A DNA stretch of 47,346 nt from CALJIC01 sp039805565 (GTDB lineage Bacteria > Chloroflexota > Chloroflexia > Chloroflexales > Roseiflexaceae): contig JBDLTZ010000101.1 of the NCBI GenBank assembly GCA_039805565.1, positions 1 through 47,346 on the forward strand, given 5' to 3'. Below, one piece after another: positions 16,210 through 24,653 of the stretch; position 1 is the stretch's first letter; the number at the start of each line of letters is the position of its first letter. The translations under genes and the position numbers were made by a program. The notes beneath the pieces were generated by a model. It searched no databases. It was not told the DNA's origin and saw only the letters and a list, made by a program, of their open reading frames with translations.

Positions 16210-17178
16210 TTAGATACCGTAGATAAGCCGCGCGGCCGCGAAGTAGAGCGGCAGCCCAAGCGTCAGGTTGAAGGGGAATGTGATCACCAGCGCCGCCGTG
16301 AGGTAGTAGCCTGGATTGGCCTGCGGCAGAGCGATGCGTACCGCGGCCGGCGCCGCGATGTACGAGGCGCTCGCCGCGAGTGTGCCCAGCACCATCGCTC
16401 CCCCCGGCGACAGCCCCACCAGCGCCCCGAGTAACACTCCCAGCACGCCGTGGAGGATCGGCATCAGCACACCGAACCCCACCAGGAATATCCCCACGCG
16501 CGTCAGATCGCGGAACTGACGCGCCGCCAGCATTCCCATCTCGAGCAGGAACAGCGTCAGCGCGCCCTTGAACGGGTCGACGAAGAACGGCGAGACCTGC
16601 TCGAGGCCGGGTTTACCCGCCAGGAAGCCGATCACTAGTCCGCCGAAGAGCAGCACAATGCTCCTGCCGGCGAACACCTCGTGCAGCACAGCCCCCCACG
16701 AGCCCGTCCTGCCGAGCCGCGCCTGCGCGATCACCAGCGCCACTACGATCCCCGGAATCTCCATCAGCGCCACCAGCGCCGGCATGAACCCCTCGTACGG
16801 GATCTGCGCGGCCTCAAGGAATGTGAGGCTCGCGCTGAACGTGACTGCCGACACCGACCCGTAGTGCGCGGCCAGTGCCGCTGCGTCCGCTACCGCAAAC
16901 TTGCCCCACATCCGCAGGATCGCGTAGCACCAGAGTGGGATAGCGACGCCCAGCACGATTGCCACAAGCGCTGGCCCCACGACCTGCCCTGGTGTGGCCG
17001 TCGAGAGCTCGGCCCCTCCCTTGAGGCCGATCGCCAGCAGCAGGTAGATCGACAGCGCGCTGTAAAGCCCTTCCGGGAAGTGCAGGTCGCTCTTCACGAG
17101 CGTCGCCATGATGCCAAGCCCAAACGCCAGCGCCATCGGTGAGAGGAGATTCAGGCGCACTAAGTCGAAGATATCCAC
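16210..17178 (-). CDS. sbtA: SbtA-type sodium-dependent bicarbonate permease
   Basis: A 322-residue polytopic protein with ten helices in two inverted halves and the SbtA/DUF897 phrases GLKGGAELS near 52, AAHYGSVSAVTF near 103, PALVALMEIPGIVVAL near 131 and LAASASYIAAPAA near 269. The family imports bicarbonate with Na+ to feed carboxylation. Start is GTG at VDIFDLV with GAGGGGG just upstream; longer forms lack a site. No sbtB-like PII gene is adjacent, so whether the transport is under PII control cannot be seen. Confidence 0.88.
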   Translation of the reverse strand: MDIFDLVRLNLLSPMALAFGLGIMATLVKSDLHFPEGLYSALSIYLLLAIGLKGGAELSTATPGQVVGPALVAIVLGVAIPLWCYAILRMWGKFAVADAAALAAHYGSVSAVTFSASLTFLEAAQIPYEGFMPALVALMEIPGIVVALVIAQARLGRTGSWGAVLHEVFAGRSIVLLFGGLVIGFLAGKPGLEQVSPFFVDPFKGALTLFLLEMGMLAARQFRDLTRVGIFLVGFGVLMPILHGVLGVLLGALVGLSPGGAMVLGTLAASASYIAAPAAVRIALPQANPGYYLTAALVITFPFNLTLGLPLYFAAARLIYGI

Positions 17179-17302
17179 GCTCGCCCCCTCTTCATAAAGA
17201 CCCACAACGCTGTGGCGCGAGGCGGCAACACGCACGCCCTCGTACTGCGCCGCTTCACCGCGGTCGGGGATGATGATGTGCTCGCCTCAGCGGCAAACCT
17301 AT

Positions 17303-17341
17303 GGAGGGTCAGGAGGGGCGAAGCCCTCCGTGAAACCCTCC
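17303..17341. repeat. Nested GGAGGG palindrome
   Basis: GGAGGG/CCCTCC (17312-17317, 17324-17329) is nested inside GGAGGGT/ACCCTCC (17303-17309, 17335-17341). A related GGGGCAGAGCCCC element lies at 18301-18319. They flank the PH-domain gene and look like a dispersed REP-like element. Confidence 0.5.
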
Positions 17342-17376
17342 AGATCGAACGGTTTGCGTGAAATGATCTACGTGAT

Positions 17377-18291
17377 CTAGAGGATAACGGCGGCGAGCGC
17401 CACCGCGAACAGGAGCTGCACGATCACCGATGCACCCTGCAACAGGCGCGACCCCAGGCGCTCGCGGTGGTATAGGGCCAGCCCAAGCGCGGTGTTGAGC
17501 AGGCTGAGCGCGAACGCTGCTAGCGGCATGAACAGCGCCTGGTGGCGCGGGCGCAGCTCAGCCAGCTCGCCGGTCGCGTCGAACCGCATCTCGACAAGGG
17601 GTGACAGCTCGGGGTAGCGCGCCGCCAGGAAGGCCAGCGCTGCGAGGTTCAGCGCCAGCGCGGCCAGGAGCAGCCCGCGCACGGTCCGGTCGTTCCAGAA
17701 GGCGTAGAGGAACATCCGGCTCGGCTCGATCGCAGGCGCGAGCGGCTTGGCCGCGCCGAGATTGCGGCGCTGCTCCAGGTCCTGTACGAACGCCTCGTGA
17801 TCAGCGGGGGAGATAGCGTACGCCGCGTCGGCGGTGTACACAACCAGGCTTCGCGACGGCGGCAGCGACGTGAACAGGTGCAGTCGCTGTCCTTCCGCCA
17901 GCTGAGCCTCACCCCAGTAGGAGCCGACACTCTGCGCAAATCGCCACCGGAGCACTGTGTCAGGCACGCCGACGTCGATACTGGTGATGCGGTCCAGCGG
18001 GACTACGGCCCGATTCCCGAGCCAGTTGATGTACATGCCGTTGCGGTCGAGCTCATAGGTCAGCGTGAGCGCTGCGGCCGCCCGGTAGGCCAGCCACCCC
18101 GTGAGCCCCAGGAGCCCGAGCAGCGCCACGAGCTGCGCGAACAGCCCGAGATCCACTCGCCAGCTCTCCGGCGGGCCAGCCAGCGCACGCGCAAGCCACG
18201 CGACTACCAAGCTCGCAAGTCCAAGCACTATGGCCAGGAGCCCCAGCGCGATCCAGCGCCCCGGCGCCGATTGTGATGTCCATCGTCGCAT
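17377..18291 (-). CDS. PH-domain-like membrane protein
   Basis: A 304-residue protein. Two N-terminal helices (about 14-65) are followed by a beta-rich cytosolic segment with LTYELDRNGMYINWLGNRAVVPLDRITSIDVG, the pattern of bacterial PH (bPH) domains. Two further helical pairs occupy the C-terminal third and are reminiscent of DUF1648-like membrane proteins. Start is the ATG at MRRWTSQS; no ribosome site is visible there or at the longer start. Function unknown, perhaps envelope-stress related. It lies 60 bp after the PpiC-type gene on the same strand. Confidence 0.65.
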   Translation of the reverse strand: MRRWTSQSAPGRWIALGLLAIVLGLASLVVAWLARALAGPPESWRVDLGLFAQLVALLGLLGLTGWLAYRAAAALTLTYELDRNGMYINWLGNRAVVPLDRITSIDVGVPDTVLRWRFAQSVGSYWGEAQLAEGQRLHLFTSLPPSRSLVVYTADAAYAISPADHEAFVQDLEQRRNLGAAKPLAPAIEPSRMFLYAFWNDRTVRGLLLAALALNLAALAFLAARYPELSPLVEMRFDATGELAELRPRHQALFMPLAAFALSLLNTALGLALYHRERLGSRLLQGASVIVQLLFAVALAAVIL

Positions 18292-18351
18292 ATGTTTTTT
18301 GGAGGGGCAGAGCCCCCCCAAACCTCCCCCAAGGGAACGATAGCCCGGTCA

Positions 18352-19923
18352 CTACGGTGTCGGCGTCGCTGCGGTCGCAGTCGCCGCGCTCGTCGCTCCG
18401 GTGGTCACGGTTGTGGTGGGAGTGACCTCACTCGCCGCTCCGGGTGTCCCGATCGGCGACGGCGTCGGTATCTCGGTGGGCGCTGGCTCGCCGCCGAGGT
18501 CCAGCGTCGGCAGCGGCTCTGGCGTCCCCGTGGGCGGCGCTGTGGGCGAGGGCGTGACAGCCGGGAAGCGCTGCGCGCTCACGGCGGCGCGCTGCTCAGT
18601 CAGCCACGTCTCGAACGCCTCGGCGCGCGAGCGCTGAAGCTGATCCTCGCGCGAGTCCACCCTCCGGTCGACAAGCTGCACGATGTGCCATCCGAACGGG
18701 GTGCGTACGAGCTCGGGGGCCACCTGGCCCGGCTCAAGCCCTGCGACCGCTGCGATGATCGCAGGGTCAATCTGTGTCCCCGAGGTGGAGTTGCCCGTCG
18801 AGTCGAAGCCCGGGAGCGAGCCGCCCGCATCGCGGGTGGTGAAGTCCTCGGAGCGCTCGCGCGCGAGGGCCTCGAAGTCCGATCCTGCGCTCGTGGCCTC
18901 CTCGAGAATAGACTCGGCCTCATCGCGCCGCGCCTCGTAGGCGGATTCGGGGATGTCGGTGGTGTCGGTGGTCGCCCCTGTGACCTTCACCAGAATATGG
19001 CGCACGTCGATGTTGCTCGGCTCGGTGCTTGGGGTGAAGCTGGTCTCGGGCACCAACTGCTGCTGCACCTGGCTCACCAGCACCTGGCGCTTGAACTGGT
19101 TGTTCAGGCCAGTGCGGAAATCCTCGAGCGTCAGCTGCGCCCTGCGCTGCGGGTCCACGCGCTGGATCTCCGCCCGGTAATCCTCGTACAGCTTGTTCAG
19201 CACTTGGTCGCGGCGGCTCAGCGCCTCCTCCGCCTGTGGCGTCGCCGTGGGCGGCACTGTCGGCTCCGGCGTCGCAGTGGGCTCGGGCGTCGCGGTGGGG
19301 CCATTGGGTGTCGCCTCGGGGGTGCCAGCGGCCGGGGTCTCGCCCTCGAGCGGCGGCAGTGTCGGCAGCGTCCCAACGGTTGGGGTGACGGGGGTCGTGG
19401 GGGCGAAGGCCGGGCCGTAGTTACTCACCAGCTCCTGGGCGATCTGGCCGTCGGTTGCCTGAATGCCAAACTCGCTGGCCGCGCGCTGCTCGATAATCTG
19501 CCCGTCGACCCAGTCGTTGATGGTCGCCTCGTTCACCGGCGCGCTGCGGACCTGCGGCACCTCAACGTCGAGCTGGGAGACCTGCCCGAGGAACTGCTGG
19601 GCGAACTGCTCGCCAAACGTTGCCAGGTAGAGGCTCTGGCCGACGGTGCTGGCAATCTGCCCGCGCCGCTCGTTCCAGTAGTCGCCCCGAGTGAGGGTGG
19701 CGTTGCCCACCTGTGCCACCGGGCGGCTCGGGAGCCACAGCTGGTCGTACAGGACACCGAAAAGGATCGCGAGGACCGACATGCCGAGCGCTACGCCCGT
19801 GACAGTCAGAATCTGTCGCTGGCGGCGGCGCTCACGCTCCTTGCGTGTCGCATGGCGCCGAGCGGTCACAGCTGCGCGCGCCTGCTCCTGCTGCTGCTGG
19901 TTTTTCTTAGGTGTTTGCGACAT
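18352..19923 (-). CDS. Membrane-anchored PpiC-type peptidyl-prolyl isomerase (SurA/PrsA-like)
   Basis: A 523-residue foldase. A basic N-terminal segment with a Gln stretch precedes one helix (about 40-62). A SurA_N-like helical domain follows (to about 170), then a Thr/Pro-rich linker of TPEPT units, more helices, and a parvulin domain from about 310 (VRHILVKVTG) to 430 (LVRTPFGWHIVQLVDRR). A second Thr/Pro-rich tail of about 90 residues ends the protein, perhaps a wall-spanning spacer. It would act outside the membrane on secreted proteins. ATG at MSQTPKK is used; no Shine-Dalgarno is seen, so a leaderless start is possible. Confidence 0.9.
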   Translation of the reverse strand: MSQTPKKNQQQQEQARAAVTARRHATRKERERRRQRQILTVTGVALGMSVLAILFGVLYDQLWLPSRPVAQVGNATLTRGDYWNERRGQIASTVGQSLYLATFGEQFAQQFLGQVSQLDVEVPQVRSAPVNEATINDWVDGQIIEQRAASEFGIQATDGQIAQELVSNYGPAFAPTTPVTPTVGTLPTLPPLEGETPAAGTPEATPNGPTATPEPTATPEPTVPPTATPQAEEALSRRDQVLNKLYEDYRAEIQRVDPQRRAQLTLEDFRTGLNNQFKRQVLVSQVQQQLVPETSFTPSTEPSNIDVRHILVKVTGATTDTTDIPESAYEARRDEAESILEEATSAGSDFEALARERSEDFTTRDAGGSLPGFDSTGNSTSGTQIDPAIIAAVAGLEPGQVAPELVRTPFGWHIVQLVDRRVDSREDQLQRSRAEAFETWLTEQRAAVSAQRFPAVTPSPTAPPTGTPEPLPTLDLGGEPAPTEIPTPSPIGTPGAASEVTPTTTVTTGATSAATATAATPTP

Positions 19924-19957
19924 ACAAGTTATGATTGCAAAGCGGTACAAACAATGT

Positions 19958-20025
19958 GACCGCCGCAGGAGCGATGGCCAGCCCGGTTATCGCTTCTGCG
20001 GCCGGTCGTCGCTCCTGCGGCGGTC
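19958..20025 (-). terminator. Large inverted repeat after rpsR
   Basis: Two perfect 17-bp arms (19958-19974 and 20009-20025) enclose 34 nt that contain a further CCGG-anchored hairpin with partial copies of the arms. It starts 27 bp after the rpsR stop and probably ends the ribosomal operon. Confidence 0.7.
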
Positions 20026-20051
20026 TCACGACTGTATCTCCGCGATGGGCA

Positions 20052-20321
20052 CTAGCTGCGGGTGTGCGCTGCAACGAAGTGCAGCAGCGCCATCTGCCGC
20101 GCGCGCTTGATCGCGGTGGTCAGCGTGCGCTGGTGTCGGGCACAAGTGCCTGTGCGCCGGCGGGGCAGAATCTTGCCGCGCTCGGAGATATAGCGCTGCA
20201 GACGCTTGACATCCTTGTAATCCACAGTCCGAATGCGATCGCCGCAGAACGTGCACACCTTGCGGCGAGCGATGAACTTGCGGCGGCCACCCGGGCCGCG
20301 GCGGCCCATATCGTCGCTCAT
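20052..20321 (-). CDS. rpsR: 30S ribosomal protein S18
   Basis: An 89-residue small-subunit protein that pairs with S6 on the platform. Family core: FCGDRIRTVDYKDVKRLQRYISERGKILPRR and GTCARHQRTLTTAIKRAR. C23xxC26 and C60xxH63 suggest the zinc-binding (C+) form. Third gene of the S6 operon. Confidence 0.97.
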   Translation of the reverse strand: MSDDMGRRGPGGRRKFIARRKVCTFCGDRIRTVDYKDVKRLQRYISERGKILPRRRTGTCARHQRTLTTAIKRARQMALLHFVAAHTRS

Positions 20322-20393
20322 GTCTCTGTAGTCCTTGTCTCGTGTAGGGAATAGAACGCTACTGATCGACCACGTATCGCACGCTTCCCGGCG

Positions 20394-20840
20394 CTAGAAG
20401 GGGATGTCTTCGTCGCCGATGTCGAGCTGCTCACGGCCACTGCTCGAGCCGCGCGGCTGGCGCGGCTCTGAGTAGTGGTCGTCGAATTGGCTGTGCTCGC
20501 GGCTGCTGCGGCCATCGAGCATAATCATATCGCTCGCGATAACCTCGGTACGATAGTGCGAGACGCCCTCCTGATCCTGCCACTGCCGCGTCTGGAGCCG
20601 GCCCTCGATATAGACCCGGCTTGCCTTCCGCAGATGCTCGTTGCAGATCTCGGCGAGCTTATTCCAGGTGACCACGTTGAACCACTCGGTCTCCTCGTGA
20701 AGGTCCCCGTTGCCATCTTTCCACTGGCGACCGGCAGCGACGCTGAACGTCGTCACCGGGCTACCGCCAGGGGTGTAGCGCATCTCAGGGTCCTTGCCGA
20801 GCCGCCCGATGATCATCACTTTGTTCAGATCTTTCGCCAT
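20394..20840 (-). CDS. ssb: Single-stranded DNA-binding protein
   Basis: A 148-residue SSB. The OB fold is clear (LNKVMIIGRLGKDPEMRYTP near the start, WFNVVTWNKLAE, YIEGRLQTRQW) and the C terminus ends GDEDIPF, the acidic tip that recruits repair proteins. The tail between is short and polar. ATG at MAKDLNK is preferred because GAGAGGTG stands 6 nt upstream; a GTG three codons earlier is possible. It lies between rpsF and rpsR, the classic arrangement. Confidence 0.96.
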   Translation of the reverse strand: MAKDLNKVMIIGRLGKDPEMRYTPGGSPVTTFSVAAGRQWKDGNGDLHEETEWFNVVTWNKLAEICNEHLRKASRVYIEGRLQTRQWQDQEGVSHYRTEVIASDMIMLDGRSSREHSQFDDHYSEPRQPRGSSSGREQLDIGDEDIPF

Positions 20841-20903
20841 CTCGGTCACCTCTCGCGTTCTCTCATACCCAGGGGAAGCTGGCGCCTCTCACGCCCCGGC
20901 GAG

Positions 20904-21317
20904 CTACTCCTCGCCGTCCTCGCCCTCGCCCTCGTCCGCCGTGGCGGAGACGGCCGCGGGGGCCGGGGCGCCCGCGCGCAGATCCACAACCGTCAGGAGG
21001 TAGCGCAGGACGGCATCGGTCAGCTTGAGGGTGCGCTCGAGCTCGGCGATCTTGTCGGCCGCCAAGGAGAAGTGCATAAGGACGTAGTAGCCCTCGTTGA
21101 AGCTGCGCCGGCTAGCCTCGCCCTCGGCATATTCGCGAATGGGGTATGCGAACTTCCGCCGGCCCCAGGGTGCGGAGTGGTTGGTGTCCGTCACCTCGCC
21201 GCCAAGCGACGTGATCGCCTGGCTCACGCGGGTGATCGTTGCGCCGATCTCCTCCTCGGTGGAACGCAAGGGGGAGATGATGTACATCATTTCGTAGTCA
21301 CGGCGACGCTCGCGCAT
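20904..21317 (-). CDS. rpsF: 30S ribosomal protein S6
   Basis: A 137-residue protein with the S6 pattern YEMMYIISPLRSTEEEI, GRRKFAYPIREYAEGE and YVLMHFSLAADKIAELERTLKLTDAVLRYLL. The C-terminal extension is Ala/Pro then Glu/Asp-rich. GGAGG lies 5 nt before ATG. First gene of rpsF-ssb-rpsR; a structured leader stands before it. Confidence 0.96.
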   Translation of the reverse strand: MRERRRDYEMMYIISPLRSTEEEIGATITRVSQAITSLGGEVTDTNHSAPWGRRKFAYPIREYAEGEASRRSFNEGYYVLMHFSLAADKIAELERTLKLTDAVLRYLLTVVDLRAGAPAPAAVSATADEGEGEDGEE

Positions 21318-21338
21318 CGGTCCTCCTCTCGGTCATTG

Positions 21339-21390
21339 CCTCCCGCGTCAGGCCCGCTGGCATGCGCGTCGCCGAACGGCGCGCGGGAGG
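21339..21390 (-). promoter_or_regulatory. Structured rpsF leader, candidate S6:S18 autoregulatory element
   Basis: CCTCCCGCG (21382-21390 read on the minus strand) pairs with CGCGGGAGG (21339-21347) and encloses a GCCGTTCGGC hairpin. A leader RNA that binds the S6:S18 complex is known in many phyla upstream of rpsF. The position and fold are right, but the consensus could not be verified base by base. Confidence 0.55.
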
Positions 21391-21418
21391 AAGAAGCTTT
21401 ATTCGACTGCAAGCGAAG

Positions 21419-21447
21419 ATTATAGCATAGCCTCACAGAGCCCGCAA
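21419..21447 (-). promoter_or_regulatory. Promoter of the rpsF operon
   Basis: TTGCGG (21442-21447), 17-bp spacer, and extended -10 TGCTATAAT (TATAAT 21419-21424) on the minus strand. It leaves a leader of about 95 nt. Confidence 0.75.
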
Positions 21448-21453
21448 ACAAGC

Positions 21454-21482
21454 TTGACCGTGCGTGCGCCGTGCGGTAGACT
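21454..21482 (+). promoter_or_regulatory. Candidate purL promoter with flanking inverted repeat
   Basis: TTGACC (21454-21459), 17 bp, TAGACT (21477-21482). A 7-bp inverted repeat CCGTGCG (21458-21464) / CGCACGG (21491-21497) brackets the spacer and -10, so it could be an operator. It diverges from the rpsF promoter 10 bp away. Confidence 0.5.
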
Positions 21483-21620
21483 ACACAGCGCGCACGGCTC
21501 ACGAGGGAGAACAGGGCATCTGTAAGCGAATGCTTCAGGAAACGCCCGCGCTCGTCATCAGCGGCCGCTACAGCGAACGCCGGGTGCGTAGACCTCCGAG
21601 GAAGCGATTGTGATGACGTG

Positions 21621-24569
21621 ATGACTGCACAGTATCTTGTGACTGTCCGCTCCCGATATGACCACCACGCCCCGCAGAGCCTCTACCTGTTGGAGGCTGA
21701 CCTGCAGGCGGCGGAGATCGATCTCTTGGCGAACGAGCTCCTGCACGACCCGGTTGTTCAGACAGCCGCCTGGAGCACGATCGATACGCTCCCCGATGAC
21801 CACGGCGCCGCAGGCTCGCCCCTCGTCGTCGAGGTTGCCTACAAGCCGGGTGTGACGGACAACGAGGCCGAGAGCGTCCGCGTTGGTGCCGCACGCCTCG
21901 GTATCACCGGTCTCCATGTTGTCAAGACACTGCGCCGCTACAGCATCCAGCATCCCGATGAGGCCGCAGCCCTGGCCAACGATGTCATCCAGACCACGCT
22001 GACCTACGCCTCCGGGGCCACCGCCGATCGCCAGGCCTGGTATGCGACGCTCCTCCACTCCCCTGCGCAGACTGAGCCGCACGTCGCACACGTGGCGATC
22101 AACGGTGCGGACGATGAGACGCTGCTGCGTATCAGCCGCGAGGGCATCCTTGCGCTCGATCTGGCCGAGATGCGCGCTATCCAAGAGTACTTCCGCCGTG
22201 AGGAGCGTGAACCCTCCGACGGCGAGCTTGAGACGATCGCGCAGACCTGGAGCGAGCACTGTTCCCACAAAACGTTTAAGGGGCGCGTGCGCTATCGCGT
22301 GGCCCGAGGGCCGAGGACCGAGGATGAAAGTCCCGCTCTGCCCTCGGAACGCTACGCTGCTCTTCACCTCCTGGCGCAGGATTGCGAGATCGACAGTCTG
22401 ATCAAGACATTCCTGATGGTTGCCACCCAGCACGTGCTCGCGCAACGGTCCCACGACCCGCAGCTCAAGGCTCAAGACTGGGTGCTCTCCGCCTTCGTCG
22501 ATAACGCCGGCATCCTGGCCTTCACCGATGAGTACGAGGTCTCGTTCAAGGTCGAGACCCACAACCACCCTTCGGCGCTCGAGCCGTTCGGCGGGGCCAA
22601 CACCGGCGTCGGCGGCGTTGTTCGCGATGTGCTCGGTGTCTCGGCCCTGCCGATCGCCAACACCGACGTGCTTTGCTTCGGCCCGCTTGACCTGGCGGAC
22701 GAGGCGCTTTCTCCCGGCGTCCACCACCCGCGCCGCATCGCCGCTGGCGTGGTGGATGGCGTGCGTGATTACGGCAACAAGCTCGGCATCCCCACCGTCA
22801 ACGGCGCCGTGCTCTATGACCCGGGCTACATCGCTAACCCCCTCGTGTACTGTGGCACGGTCGGTCTGGCTCCTCGCGGTAGCCACCCCCGCACCGTCAG
22901 CCCCGGCGACGCGGCGGTGGTGCTGGGCGGCCGCACTGGGCGCGATGGTATCCATGGTGCGACCTTCTCCTCGATTGAGCTGACCCACAGCACCGTCGAG
23001 GAGGTGGGCAGCGCAGTCCAGATCGGCGATCCGATCACTGAGAAGAAGCTGATCGACGTCATCCTCCAGGCGCGCGACCGCCGCCTCTACAGTGCGATCA
23101 CCGACTGTGGCGCCGGTGGGCTCTCCTCGGCCGTGGGCGAGATGGGCGCCGAGTGCGGCGTGACTGTCGAGCTCGAGGACGTCCCGCTCAAGTATGCCGG
23201 CCTTCAGCCCTGGGAGATCTGGCTCTCCGAGGCCCAAGAGCGCATGGTGGTCGCCGTGCCGCCCGACAAGCTTGCGGAGCTCCTCGAGCTCTGCGCTGGC
23301 GAGGATGTCGAGGCTACAGTCATTGGCCACTTCACCGACACCGGCCGCCTCAGCGTGACCCACCGCGGTACCACGGTGGTGGATCTGGACATGCACTTCC
23401 TGCACGACGGCCGGCCGCAGCGCGTGCTCGATGCGCTATGGGAGAGCGGAGACCAAGGACAAACGACCACGGGCAAAGCTGTGGGCAGCCCCGCTCCCGC
23501 CGATATTCTGCTGTCGCTCCTAGCCCACCCCAACATCGCCTCCAAGGCGCCGATCATCCGCACCTACGATCACGAGGTGGGCGGGCGAACGGTGGCCAAG
23601 CCGTTGGTCGGCGCGCTCTGCGATGGCCCCGGCGACGCAGCCGTGCTCCAGCCGCTCCACAGCAGCCCGCGCGGCATCGCGCTCGGCTGCGGCATCAATC
23701 CGCGCTACGGCCAGATCGACCCGTACTGGATGGCCCTGGCCTGCGTCGACGAGGCGCTCCGCAACGTCGTGGCCGTCGGCGGGGACCCGGGGCAGGTGGC
23801 GATCCTCGATAACTTCTGCTGGGGCGACCCGCGCCAGCCGGATCGCATGGCGGGCCTCACGCGCGCCGCTGCAGGGTGCTACGACGCTGCGCTGGCGTAT
23901 GGTGCGCCCTTCATCTCCGGCAAGGACTCGCTCAACAATGAGTACCGGGACGCGCAGGGCGTGCGCACTCCCATCCCGCCCACGCTGCTGATCTCGGCGC
24001 TCGCGATCGTCCCTGATGTCACGCAGAGCGTCACGATGGACCTGAAGGAGCCGGGCAGCCTGGTGTACTTGCTGGGCCTGACGAAGCCTGAGCTGGGTGG
24101 TGCGCACGCGCTCGATGCTGGCATGCTTGCTGCGGAGGGGCTTGCCGTCCCGCGCGTGGACCTCGAGCAGGCGCCGCGCCTGCTGGCGTCCCTTCACGCG
24201 GCGATCCGCGCTGGCCTGGTATCCGCCTGTCACGACCTCAGCGAGGGCGGGCTGGGCGTTGCTGCGGCCGAGATGGCGATCGCCGGCGGGCTCGGGGTGG
24301 AGCTTGACCTCGCGGCCGCACCCCGCGCCGAGGGCGTCACATCCGATGCAAGCCTGCTGTTCACCGAGTCGCCCACGCGCCTCCTGGTCGAGGTGCGCCC
24401 GGAGCACGCGGCGGCCTTCGAGGCGCAGCTCACGGGGCTGCCTGTGGCGCGCGTGGGCGTCGTCACCAGTGAGCCGCAGCTGGTAGCGCGCGGGCTCGGC
24501 GGTGCCGAAGTGCTGCGCACCCCGGTCGAAGAGCTGAGGGCCGCCTGGCAGGGCACACCCGTGGTGTAG
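21621..24569 (+). CDS. purL: FGAM synthase with N-terminal PurS-like domain (PurS-PurL fusion)
   Basis: Converts FGAR to FGAM in purine synthesis. Of 982 residues, the first about 165 hold a PurS-like region: VEVAYKPGVTDNEAESVRVGAARLGITGL at about 70-98 is a PurS pattern, and a second related segment seems to precede it. The rest is PurL, with WSEHCSHKTFKG near 213, ETHNHPSALEPFGGANTG near 313-330 and a second AIR-synthase half from about 650. There is no C-terminal glutaminase, so a separate PurQ is needed; none is nearby. In-frame filler-like stretches occur near 232 and 613. ATG follows an overlapping GTG; the ribosome site is weak. Confidence 0.93.
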   Translation: MTAQYLVTVRSRYDHHAPQSLYLLEADLQAAEIDLLANELLHDPVVQTAAWSTIDTLPDDHGAAGSPLVVEVAYKPGVTDNEAESVRVGAARLGITGLHVVKTLRRYSIQHPDEAAALANDVIQTTLTYASGATADRQAWYATLLHSPAQTEPHVAHVAINGADDETLLRISREGILALDLAEMRAIQEYFRREEREPSDGELETIAQTWSEHCSHKTFKGRVRYRVARGPRTEDESPALPSERYAALHLLAQDCEIDSLIKTFLMVATQHVLAQRSHDPQLKAQDWVLSAFVDNAGILAFTDEYEVSFKVETHNHPSALEPFGGANTGVGGVVRDVLGVSALPIANTDVLCFGPLDLADEALSPGVHHPRRIAAGVVDGVRDYGNKLGIPTVNGAVLYDPGYIANPLVYCGTVGLAPRGSHPRTVSPGDAAVVLGGRTGRDGIHGATFSSIELTHSTVEEVGSAVQIGDPITEKKLIDVILQARDRRLYSAITDCGAGGLSSAVGEMGAECGVTVELEDVPLKYAGLQPWEIWLSEAQERMVVAVPPDKLAELLELCAGEDVEATVIGHFTDTGRLSVTHRGTTVVDLDMHFLHDGRPQRVLDALWESGDQGQTTTGKAVGSPAPADILLSLLAHPNIASKAPIIRTYDHEVGGRTVAKPLVGALCDGPGDAAVLQPLHSSPRGIALGCGINPRYGQIDPYWMALACVDEALRNVVAVGGDPGQVAILDNFCWGDPRQPDRMAGLTRAAAGCYDAALAYGAPFISGKDSLNNEYRDAQGVRTPIPPTLLISALAIVPDVTQSVTMDLKEPGSLVYLLGLTKPELGGAHALDAGMLAAEGLAVPRVDLEQAPRLLASLHAAIRAGLVSACHDLSEGGLGVAAAEMAIAGGLGVELDLAAAPRAEGVTSDASLLFTESPTRLLVEVRPEHAAAFEAQLTGLPVARVGVVTSEPQLVARGLGGAEVLRTPVEELRAAWQGTPVV

Positions 24570-24653
24570 AGCCACCGGGCGCAGTGCCTGCCATAACGCC
24601 AACTGTATGTGTTGTGACCGCGGGCCACCGTGCCTGCCCAGGGAATAGCAGCT

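Noticed and set aside
18292..19959. 555-codon plus-strand frame opposite the PpiC-type gene
   Set aside because: Arg/Leu-rich shadow; the opposite strand has a parvulin domain.
21558..23405. 615-codon open frame on the minus strand
   Set aside because: Lies fully antisense to purL, whose motifs are certain; the translation is His/Asp/Arg-rich with no family pattern, a common artefact of GC-rich codon use.
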